Translations under genes and position numbers: made by a program
Shown here: piece after piece, positions 46,738 through 54,028 of the stretch
How positions within the stretch are numbered: position 1 is the first letter of the stretch
Layout of the letters: every line of letters starts with the position of its first letter
Notes under the pieces: model-generated
Told to the model about the DNA's origin: nothing
Database searches by the model: none
What the model saw: only the letters and a program-made list of their open reading frames with translations
Origin: Marinomonas sp. THO17
GTDB lineage: Bacteria; Pseudomonadota; Gammaproteobacteria; Pseudomonadales; Marinomonadaceae
Assembly (NCBI RefSeq): GCF_040436405.1
Contig: NZ_AP031575.1
Span: forward strand, 2,560,501 to 2,624,500
Length of the DNA stretch: 64,000 nt
Direction: 5' to 3'

Positions 46738-46920
46738 CCCGAAGCCTACATTTGTACGAGGCAAAAGGTGGTTTTTTTGATAGCATGGTGCAGATTTTAA
46801 GAGAATGCATTTTCTTGGCCCTAAAATGAGGCAAATGAACTGAGTTGGCATTGCATGCTGCTTCAGTCTATGGAGAATGTTCCTTCTATTGTTCGTCAAG
46901 CTACCAGGAGTGGAATAACC

Positions 46921-48921
46921 ATGCCGTCTCGGAAACAACTCGCGAATGCCATACGTGCTTTAAGTATGGACGCTGTTCAAAAAGCTAAATCAGGTCACCC
47001 AGGTGCTCCCATGGGGATGGCAGACATTGCAGAAGTGTTGTGGAATGACTATTTAAAGCACAATCCATCCAATGCTAAGTGGGTGGATCGTGACCGTTTT
47101 GTGTTGTCTAACGGTCACGGTTCTATGTTGATTTATTCTTTGTTGCATTTGTCTGGTTATAACTTACCGATTGAAGAATTGCAGCAATTCCGCCAGTTGC
47201 ATTCAAAAACTCCAGGTCACCCAGAGTATGGTTATACGGATGGTGTTGAAACCACCACAGGCCCATTGGGTGCTGGTATCAGCAACGCGGTGGGCATGGC
47301 AATTGCGGAAAAGACCTTGGCGGCACAATTTAATCGTGACGGCCATCAAATCGTAGATCACAACACATACTGTTTCTTGGGTGACGGTTGTTTGATGGAA
47401 GGTATCTCTCACGAAGCTTGCTCTTTGGCCGGTACACTTGGCTTAGGTAAGTTGATTGCATTCTGGGATGATAATGGTATTTCCATTGATGGACATGTTG
47501 AGGGCTGGTTTACAGACGATACGCCAAAACGTTTTGAGTCATATGGTTGGCATGTTATTGCGGGTGTTGATGGTCATGACCCAGAAGCCATCAAAGCTGC
47601 TATTGACGCGGCAAAAGCGGAAACCAGTAAGCCAACTCTGATTTGCTGCAAGACCATCATAGGGTTTGGTTCGCCTAATAAATCTGGCACCCACGATTGT
47701 CACGGCGCGCCACTGGGCGAAGAAGAAATTGCTGCAGTACGTGAATTCCTTGGCTGGCCGCATGCACCGTTTGAGATTCCAGCGGATGTTTACGCGGGTT
47801 GGGATGCGAAGCAGGCGGGTGCTGCTCGTGAAACTCAATGGCAAGACAAGTTTGCTGCCTACCAAGCAGCATTCCCTGAGTTGGCAGCAGAATTTGAACG
47901 TCGTGTGATCAAGGGTGAATTGCCTGCTGACTTCGAACAAAAAGCCCAAGCTTTCATTCAAGAATGTCAGGACAAGGGTGAGAACATTGCTAGTCGTAAG
48001 GCTTCGCAAAATGCTATTGGTGCATTTGGTGCTATGTTACCTGAATTGTTAGGCGGTTCAGCAGACCTTGCCGGTTCAAACTTGACACTTTGGTCTGGCT
48101 CAAAAGGTATTCAAGATGATCCAGCGGGTAACTACATTTACTACGGCGTGCGCGAATTTGGTATGAGCGGCATTATGAACGGTGCGTCTTTGCACGGTGG
48201 TTTTATTAACTATGGTGCGACTTTCATGATGTTTATGGAATACGCGCGCAATGCAGTGCGTATGTCCGCATTGATGGGGATTCAAAACGTCTTTGTTTAT
48301 ACCCATGATTCTATTGGCCAAGGTGAAGACGGTCCGACTCACCAACCTGTTGAGCAGCTTGCTAATCTTCGCATGACACCAAACATGTCGGTGTGGCGTC
48401 CATGTGACGGTGCGGAAACGGCGGTGGCTTGGAAAGCCGCAATTGAGCGTCGTAATGGTCCAACATCGTTAGTCTTCTCTCGTCAAGGTTTACCTGCTCA
48501 GGCTCGTGATGCAGAGACACTTGCTAATGTGGCGAAAGGTGGCTACATATTGCAAGATTGCGCTGGTACACCAGAACTTATCTTGATTGCAACCGGTTCA
48601 GAAGTGAGCTTGGCAGTGGCTTCTGCCGAAGCGCTAACAGCAAAAGGTAAGAAAGTACGTGTTGTATCTATGCCATCCACCGATGTATTCGATGCACAAG
48701 ACGCAGCTTATAAAGAATCTGTTTTACCTAAGGCAGTGACTAAGCGGGTGGCAATTGAAGCGGCTCACGTGGATTACTGGTACAAGTACGTTGGCTTTGA
48801 AGGCGCGACGGTTGGCATGACAAGCTTCGGTGAGTCTGCACCTGGCGGCGACCTAATGAATCACTTCGGCTTTACCGTCGACAATGTGGTGGCTACTTCT
48901 GAAACCTTGCTTTCAGCGTAA
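46921..48921 (+). CDS. tkt: Transketolase
   Basis: 666 residues from ATG 46921 ([14 protein letters not shown]) with AGGAG at 46906-46910; earlier in-frame starts lie in the divergent regulatory region. Thiamine diphosphate enzyme moving two-carbon units between sugar phosphates. Motifs: [18 protein letters not shown] (about 25-42), ThDP motif [13 protein letters not shown] (about 155-167) followed by DDNGISIDG, and [20 protein letters not shown] (about 460-479). First gene of tkt-epd-pgk-fba. A strong terminator follows it, so the later genes need read-through or their own promoters. Confidence 0.96.
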   Translation: MPSRKQLANAIRALSMDAVQKAKSGHPGAPMGMADIAEVLWNDYLKHNPSNAKWVDRDRFVLSNGHGSMLIYSLLHLSGYNLPIEELQQFRQLHSKTPGHPEYGYTDGVETTTGPLGAGISNAVGMAIAEKTLAAQFNRDGHQIVDHNTYCFLGDGCLMEGISHEACSLAGTLGLGKLIAFWDDNGISIDGHVEGWFTDDTPKRFESYGWHVIAGVDGHDPEAIKAAIDAAKAETSKPTLICCKTIIGFGSPNKSGTHDCHGAPLGEEEIAAVREFLGWPHAPFEIPADVYAGWDAKQAGAARETQWQDKFAAYQAAFPELAAEFERRVIKGELPADFEQKAQAFIQECQDKGENIASRKASQNAIGAFGAMLPELLGGSADLAGSNLTLWSGSKGIQDDPAGNYIYYGVREFGMSGIMNGASLHGGFINYGATFMMFMEYARNAVRMSALMGIQNVFVYTHDSIGQGEDGPTHQPVEQLANLRMTPNMSVWRPCDGAETAVAWKAAIERRNGPTSLVFSRQGLPAQARDAETLANVAKGGYILQDCAGTPELILIATGSEVSLAVASAEALTAKGKKVRVVSMPSTDVFDAQDAAYKESVLPKAVTKRVAIEAAHVDYWYKYVGFEGATVGMTSFGESAPGGDLMNHFGFTVDNVVATSETLLSA

Positions 48922-48935
48922 CTTGACCCAATTGG

Positions 48936-48966
48936 AAAAGAGACGCAATAAAGCGTCTCTTTTTTC
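48936..48966 (+). terminator. Intrinsic terminator after tkt
   Basis: Nine-base-pair stem AAGAGACGC/GCGTCTCTT with a six-base loop and a T-run, 15 bases past the tkt stop. Confidence 0.87.
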
Positions 48967-48992
48967 TTTTTATTGCGATAAGTAGTGAGACT

Positions 48993-50012
48993 ATGTTGCG
49001 AATCGCTATTAATGGTTATGGTCGAATCGGCCGTTCTGTATTGCGGGCCTTGTATGAAAATGGTTACCGTGAACAGCTGCAAGTGGTGGCGATAAACGAG
49101 TTGTCTGATGTGGAGACAATGAGTTATTTGACGCGCTATGACACCACCCATGGTCGTTTTCCGCAATCTGTTACCACACAAGATGATTGCTTGTTGATTG
49201 GTAACGACCGCATTCAATGTTATTCCAGTGCTGACGCTCAGGGCATAAATTGGGCGTCCCTAAATTTGGATTTGGTGTTGGAGTGTTCGGGTAGTTTTAG
49301 TGACAGTGCCAGTGCGCGGCAGTATATTGCTGCAGGGGTGCCACGACTTTTATTATCTCAGCCTGCTGACGCGGAGGTAGATGCTACTTTAGTGTATGGC
49401 TACAACCATCACATTATCCAAACCCATGACCAAATTGTGTCAGCGGCTTCTTGTACCACAAACTGTTTGATTCCTGTTTTGGATGTGCTGCAAAATTTTT
49501 GTGGTGTGGTACATGGCACCAGCCAAACCATTCACTCTGCGATGAACGATCAGCCAGTGATAGACGGTTATCATACCAAGGATCTACGCTTAACCCGGGC
49601 TGCACTCAGCTCCATCATTCCAGTTGATACGGGACTTGCTAAGGGCATCACCCGAATGATGCCTGAGTTGGACGGTAAAATGGGATGTAATGCTTTGCGC
49701 GTTCCAACATTGAATGTGTCATTAATTGATTTGGTGTTGCGAACAGAAACCCCTGTTACTTTGCAACAGATTAATCAGCAGCTAGAGCAAGCAGCAGAAG
49801 GGAAATATCAACATATTATGGGCTTTACTCGAGAGCCTCATGCTTCTGTGGATTTTAATCATGATTCACGATCTGTCATTATTGATGGTACGCAGACTCA
49901 AGTTATTGATGATCACATGGTTAAGATTTTGTGTTGGTTTGATAATGAATGGGGTTACGCTAATCGAATGTTAGACGTAGCCAAGCATTGGGCACAGCTG
50001 ATCTCTGCCTAA
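48993..50012 (+). CDS. epd: Erythrose-4-phosphate dehydrogenase (GAPDH family)
   Basis: 339 residues, no intron-like or fusion features. NAD-binding start [20 protein letters not shown]; catalytic Cys in SAASCTTNC (about 149-157); [16 protein letters not shown], the GapB/Epd form of the loop that in glycolytic GAPDH reads with YTA(S/T)Q; and [12 protein letters not shown] at the end. HSAM rather than HSYT, and the neighbours tkt and pgk, favour Epd, which makes 4-phosphoerythronate for vitamin B6 synthesis. A GAPDH role cannot be excluded. The gene ends 43 bases before pgk. Confidence 0.9.
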   Translation: MLRIAINGYGRIGRSVLRALYENGYREQLQVVAINELSDVETMSYLTRYDTTHGRFPQSVTTQDDCLLIGNDRIQCYSSADAQGINWASLNLDLVLECSGSFSDSASARQYIAAGVPRLLLSQPADAEVDATLVYGYNHHIIQTHDQIVSAASCTTNCLIPVLDVLQNFCGVVHGTSQTIHSAMNDQPVIDGYHTKDLRLTRAALSSIIPVDTGLAKGITRMMPELDGKMGCNALRVPTLNVSLIDLVLRTETPVTLQQINQQLEQAAEGKYQHIMGFTREPHASVDFNHDSRSVIIDGTQTQVIDDHMVKILCWFDNEWGYANRMLDVAKHWAQLISA

Positions 50013-50055
50013 TGCGATTATAGGATTGTTAAAAGATAATAATGAGGACATACCC

Positions 50056-51219
50056 ATGACGGTAATTAAGATGAAAGACTTGGATCTCGCCGGTAAACGA
50101 GTATTGATCCGTGAAGACCTGAACGTACCTGTGAAAGATGGCAAGGTAACCAGTGATGCTCGAATTCGTGCTGCCTTGCCGACCATTCAGTTGGCTTTGG
50201 CCGCAGGCGCGAAAGTGATGGTGATGTCGCATCTTGGCCGCCCGACTGAAGGTCAGTATGAAGAAGCGTACTCTATGTTGCCAGTGGCACAGCATATGTC
50301 AGCTTTGTTGGGCCTGGATGTTCCTCTAGTTAAAGATTGGTTAGATGGCGTTGATGTGGCAGAGGGCCAGTTGGTCTTGGTAGAAAACGTGCGTTTTAAC
50401 TCAGGCGAAAAGAAAGATGAGGAAGCATTGGCGAAAAAAATGGCGGCTTTGTGTGACGTGTTTGTGATGGACGCTTTCGGCACTGCTCATCGTGCGCAAG
50501 CGTCTACTCATGGCGTTGCCAAATTTGCTCCAATTGCTTGTGCTGGGCCATTGTTGGCCGCTGAGCTTGAAGCTTTGGAAAAAGCTTTGGCGAAACCTGC
50601 TCGCCCTATGGCGGCGATTGTGGGTGGATCAAAAGTATCTACCAAGCTGACTGTGCTTGAATCTCTGTCTGATAAGGTCGATCAATTGATTGTGGGAGGT
50701 GGTATTGCTAATACTTTCTTGGCAGCCGCAGGGTTCCCTGTAGGTAAATCTCTTTATGAAGAAGACTTGATTCCACAAGCCAAAGCCTTGATGGCGAAAA
50801 CCAGCATTCCGTTACCAGAAGACGTAGTGGTTGCCACTGAGTTTGCTGCGGACGCTAAGGCGACAATTAAGGATGCGAAAGACGTTGCGCCGGATGACAT
50901 GATTTTGGATATTGGTCCCAAAGCGGCGATGGCTTTTTCTGCATTATTAGAAGAATCTCAAACTATCATTTGGAATGGCCCTGTTGGTGTGTTCGAGTTT
51001 GATCAGTTCGGTGAGGGCACCAAAGCCTTGTCTATGGCAATTGCCAACAGTTCTGGTTTCTCTATTGCCGGTGGTGGTGACACCCTAGCCGCGGTAGACA
51101 AATATGACATCGCTGAACAAGTGTCTTATATTTCAACTGGTGGCGGTGCTTTTCTTGAGTTTGTTGAAGGAAAAGTATTACCAGCGGTTGCTATGTTAGA
51201 ATCACGGGCGCAAAATTAA
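50056..51219 (+). CDS. pgk: Phosphoglycerate kinase
   Basis: 387 residues from ATG 50056 with GAGGA upstream; an earlier frame start is not preceded by a ribosome site. Family segments: [20 protein letters not shown] (about 14-33), [35 protein letters not shown] (about 144-156), GGSKVSTKL and [11 protein letters not shown] near the C-terminus. It interconverts 1,3-bisphosphoglycerate and 3-phosphoglycerate. Part of the tkt-epd-pgk-fba block. Confidence 0.97.
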   Translation: MTVIKMKDLDLAGKRVLIREDLNVPVKDGKVTSDARIRAALPTIQLALAAGAKVMVMSHLGRPTEGQYEEAYSMLPVAQHMSALLGLDVPLVKDWLDGVDVAEGQLVLVENVRFNSGEKKDEEALAKKMAALCDVFVMDAFGTAHRAQASTHGVAKFAPIACAGPLLAAELEALEKALAKPARPMAAIVGGSKVSTKLTVLESLSDKVDQLIVGGGIANTFLAAAGFPVGKSLYEEDLIPQAKALMAKTSIPLPEDVVVATEFAADAKATIKDAKDVAPDDMILDIGPKAAMAFSALLEESQTIIWNGPVGVFEFDQFGEGTKALSMAIANSSGFSIAGGGDTLAAVDKYDIAEQVSYISTGGGAFLEFVEGKVLPAVAMLESRAQN

Positions 51220-51256
51220 TACTTATAAGAGCAGCAAAGACTGTTTTACATAATAA

Positions 51257-51419
51257 AGGCTAAAAGCCTAAGCCGCTGACTCAATGAGGTCAGTGGCAAT
51301 TACGAGAGAGTGACCTATTCGACAGTAAGTTGAATATGACAATAACGATAAGGCGTAAGCCACACTTCATCTGTAGATGGAGTGAAAACAAAACTGAGTG
51401 CATCGGGAAGCGATGCACT
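51257..51419 (+). ncRNA. Multi-hairpin leader RNA between pgk and fba
   Basis: Four hairpins in 163 bases. They are AGGCT/AGCCT (51257-51269); GCCGCTGAC/GTCAGTGGC (51272-51297); CACTTCATC/GATGGAGTG with a four-base loop (51363-51384); and AGTGCATCG/CGATGCACT with a five-base loop (51397-51419). None ends in a T-run. The 247-base gap has no gene. It may be a structured 5' leader of fba, an mRNA-processing site or a small RNA; I recognise no known family. Confidence 0.5.
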
Positions 51420-51466
51420 GTCTGTAATAAATAGAATATTAGACAAATTGTCAGAGGAAACCTTTT

Positions 51467-52534
51467 ATGCCTTTAATCAGTATGCGCCAGTTACTGGACC
51501 ATGCCGCAGAGCACAGTTACGGCTTGCCCGCTTTCAATGTGAATAACATGGAGCAGGTAAAAGCTATTATGGAAGCAGCCGACGAAGTCAATTCTCCTGT
51601 AATCATGCAAGCGTCTGCCGGAGCCCGTAAATACGCAGGCTCACATTTTTTACGCCACTTGATTGCCGCTGCGATTGAAGACTTCCCGCACATTCCTGTG
51701 GTGATGCACCAAGATCACGGTACGTCTCCCGCGATTTGCCAACGTTCTATTCAATTAGGTTTTTCTTCCGTGATGATGGATGGTTCCTTGATGGATGATG
51801 GCAAAACCCCCGCAAGCTATGAATACAACGTTGATGTGACACGTCGTACGGTTGAGTTTGCTCACGCCTGTGGTGTGTCTGTTGAAGGGGAGCTGGGCGT
51901 GCTAGGGTCGTTGGAAACTGGTCAAGCGGGCGAAGAGGACGGTGTGGGTGCTGAAGGCACCTTGTCTCATGATCAAATGTTGACAGATCCACAAGAAGCG
52001 TTGGACTTTGTGAATGCTACGGGAATTGATGCATTAGCCGTGGCGATTGGAACCAGTCATGGTGCGTACAAGTTTACTCGTCCACCAACGGGCGATATTC
52101 TGGATATTGAACGTATTGCGACAATTGTGGAGCGTTTGCCAAATACTCACATTGTGCTGCATGGTTCTTCGTCAGTGCCACAAGATTGGTTGGCGATCAT
52201 TAATGAGTTTGGTGGTGATATCCCAGAAACCTATGGTGTGCCTGTAGAAGAGATTGTGAAAGCGATTCGATATGGTGTACGCAAAGTAAATATTGATACG
52301 GATTTACGCTTGGCGGCAACCGGTGCTATTCGCCGTAGTTTGGCCGAGCACAAAGGTAACTTTGATCCACGTAAATACCTGACTGAAAGCATCAAGGCGA
52401 TGAAGGCAGTTTGTATTGATCGCTATGAAGCCTTTGGTTGTGCTGGTCAGGCATCGCGTATCAACACCATTGATTTGGAAGAGATGGCAGTGCGTTATGA
52501 GCATGGCGAGTATAGCAACGGCCGTACCTTCTAA
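51467..52534 (+). CDS. fba: Class II fructose-bisphosphate aldolase
   Basis: 355 residues, the longer Calvin-cycle (CbbA/Fba subclass B) type. [20 protein letters not shown] (about 19-38), zinc ligands in HQDHG (about 84-88), a second His in GTSHGAYKF and HGSSSVPQ (phosphate loop) are present, then [13 protein letters not shown] and [10 protein letters not shown]. It cleaves fructose-1,6-bisphosphate to the two triose phosphates, or the reverse. The ribosome site is GAGGAAA. It ends the central-carbon block; tRNA-Leu follows in the same direction. Confidence 0.95.
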   Translation: MPLISMRQLLDHAAEHSYGLPAFNVNNMEQVKAIMEAADEVNSPVIMQASAGARKYAGSHFLRHLIAAAIEDFPHIPVVMHQDHGTSPAICQRSIQLGFSSVMMDGSLMDDGKTPASYEYNVDVTRRTVEFAHACGVSVEGELGVLGSLETGQAGEEDGVGAEGTLSHDQMLTDPQEALDFVNATGIDALAVAIGTSHGAYKFTRPPTGDILDIERIATIVERLPNTHIVLHGSSSVPQDWLAIINEFGGDIPETYGVPVEEIVKAIRYGVRKVNIDTDLRLAATGAIRRSLAEHKGNFDPRKYLTESIKAMKAVCIDRYEAFGCAGQASRINTIDLEEMAVRYEHGEYSNGRTF

Positions 52535-52637
52535 TTGTTTTATTAAAGCGATAATGGTCAATGTTGTGAACAGGGTATTAGTCATTTTGATGAATGAGTA
52601 GTTTTTGCGTTTTTTTAGAAAAACTTGCAAAAAACAG

Positions 52638-52665
52638 TTGACCATCAAAATGATTTGCCTATAAT
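52638..52665 (+). promoter_or_regulatory. Promoter of tRNA-Leu
   Basis: TTGACC (52638-52643), 16-base spacer, perfect TATAAT (52660-52665), then the GC-rich discriminator GCTCGCC typical of stringently controlled stable-RNA promoters. Confidence 0.85.
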
Positions 52666-52679
52666 GCTCGCCATTCCTT

Positions 52680-52764
52680 GCGGGAGTGGTGGAATTGGTA
52701 GACACGCTGGATTTAGGTTCCAGTGCTTCACGGCGTGAGAGTTCGAGTCTCTCCTTCCGCACCA
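52680..52764 (+). tRNA. tRNA-Leu (anticodon UAG)
   Basis: 85 bases with encoded CCA. Acceptor arms GCGGGAG/CTTCCGC with one G-T pair; anticodon stem CTGGA/TCCAG with loop TTTAGGT, anticodon TAG (reads CUA and related Leu codons); long variable arm as in class II tRNAs; T-loop GTTCGAGTC. It matches E. coli leuW closely by memory. Confidence 0.97.
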
Positions 52765-52770
52765 TATTTT

Positions 52771-52799
52771 AAAAAGCTGACTTTATGTCGGCTTTTTTT
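52771..52799 (+). terminator. Intrinsic terminator of tRNA-Leu
   Basis: Stem AAAGCTGAC/GTCGGCTTT with a five-base loop, followed by seven T residues. Confidence 0.87.
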
Positions 52800-52807
52800 A
52801 TGCCTGA

Positions 52808-52828
52808 AACTTATTAAAGGAATAAGTT
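52808..52828 (+). other. Hairpin in the leader of the LuxP-like operon
   Basis: Perfect eight-base-pair arms AACTTATT/AATAAGTT with a five-base loop AAAGG. No T-run beyond AATTTCC. It could be an operator or leader hairpin. Confidence 0.45.
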
Positions 52829-52885
52829 AATTTCCTTTCTAACGTCATTTCTTGTTTCGTATTCGCTGAAAGTTCGATATTTTTG

Positions 52886-52905
52886 GATAATTCTAGGGAA
52901 TTATC
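52886..52905. promoter_or_regulatory. Perfect inverted repeat just before the LuxP-like gene
   Basis: Eight-base arms GATAATTC/GAATTATC separated by TAGG, ending 13 bases before the start codon at 52919. In RNA it would form a stem next to the ribosome site; in DNA it fits a dimeric repressor. Its placement points to control of this operon. Confidence 0.55.
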
Positions 52906-52918
52906 TATTAGCAGGAAA

Positions 52919-54028
52919 ATGAGTAAGATGCGAAAACTTCGGTGTGTGTTGGTATGGCTTCAGCTAAGTTGCTTTAGTGTAATGGGCTTTACGGCCAGCT
53001 TAGCCGACCAAGTACTGACCGAGCAGGCTTTCTTTCAACTCCAGCCACAACAAAGTCCGTTGTCTGAACAGTTCACTGCCTTAGTGAATTCGCCCCCTAA
53101 CCCGCTTAGAGTGTCACAACAAGAAGCCATTCGTGTGGTGTTCCTGCTATTTGGTGAACGAGATACATGGCAGAATCAATTGATATTGAGCGCATTTCGT
53201 AAGCGGATGCGCGAATTGGGTATTGTCTATCGATTGGATACTTACCTTGATCGCTCAGGCAGTGGTGTGGATTTTATTCCTCATTTAGATGTCATGGTGG
53301 CTGAATCGGATTATATAGTAGCAACTAAGATGAGCCTTGGCTTGAAGCGTCTTTATGAACGTTTTTTACTGGCTGAGAAGAGTAAGCTGATTTTGTTTGA
53401 TTTTGCTGCACCACTTCGCCATTGGGTACTGGAGCCGCCGTTGATTTATCTTGGCTTTGATCAAGCTAAAGCCGTACAGCAGTTGGCAAGTTACCTTGAT
53501 CGTCAGTTACCAGAGCAGGCAATGATATCCGCTTTGGTGTTGCCGGATGACTATATAGGGCAGATGCGTTGTGACCATTTTATTGATGAAATGCAAAGCC
53601 ACGGTCGATCAATTACCGATATTTATGTGGTAAACAATGATCAGCAACAGGCTTTTTTGCGTGCCCAATCCCTACTGACTGGTAATGTTCCATCTGAGTT
53701 TATTTTTAGTTGTACGCAGAATATCGCTAAAGGAGTAATACAAGCTTTGCAAGCGCATTCAAGTCTAGAGGTTCAAACGAACGTATGGGGTCCATTTAAT
53801 GACAATGTTAGTGATATTAAAACACCGTATATCAATGCCATAACATTGTTTTACTGGGATGATGTTGTGATTGCCATTGCCGAAGCGATTAAACTGGATT
53901 TGGAAGGACGCAATTCTGCCAATCTTTATATGGCGCGTTCATCCTTATTACCAGGCGATATTGACCGCGAAACTTTGAGTTTAATGTTACAGCAGGCTTA
54001 TCACTATTCGGTGAAATCATGGCGTTAA
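52919..54028 (+). CDS. LuxP-like periplasmic binding protein with altered ligand pocket
   Basis: 369 residues from ATG 52919 (AGGA upstream; a TTG at 52883 is less likely). Signal peptide about 1-29. The fold and landmarks follow Vibrio LuxP: HWVLEPPLIYLGFDQAKAVQ (about 168-187), DDYIGQMRCDHFIDEMQ (about 210-226) and VVIAIAEAIKLDLEGRN (about 316-332). Pocket positions aligned by eye: Trp84, Arg217 and Trp290 fit LuxP Trp82, Arg215 and Trp289. LuxP Gln77/Ser79, Thr266 and Arg310 appear replaced (Glu/Arg, Gln and Phe311). So it probably binds something other than borated AI-2. It overlaps the LuxQ-like gene by ten bases. Family call good; ligand unknown. Confidence 0.72.
   Translation: MSKMRKLRCVLVWLQLSCFSVMGFTASLADQVLTEQAFFQLQPQQSPLSEQFTALVNSPPNPLRVSQQEAIRVVFLLFGERDTWQNQLILSAFRKRMRELGIVYRLDTYLDRSGSGVDFIPHLDVMVAESDYIVATKMSLGLKRLYERFLLAEKSKLILFDFAAPLRHWVLEPPLIYLGFDQAKAVQQLASYLDRQLPEQAMISALVLPDDYIGQMRCDHFIDEMQSHGRSITDIYVVNNDQQQAFLRAQSLLTGNVPSEFIFSCTQNIAKGVIQALQAHSSLEVQTNVWGPFNDNVSDIKTPYINAITLFYWDDVVIAIAEAIKLDLEGRNSANLYMARSSLLPGDIDRETLSLMLQQAYHYSVKSWR

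Noticed and set aside
52919..54028. Ordinary ribose/galactose-type ABC binding protein
   Set aside because: No permease or ATPase genes nearby; segment order and the LuxQ-like partner fit LuxP better.
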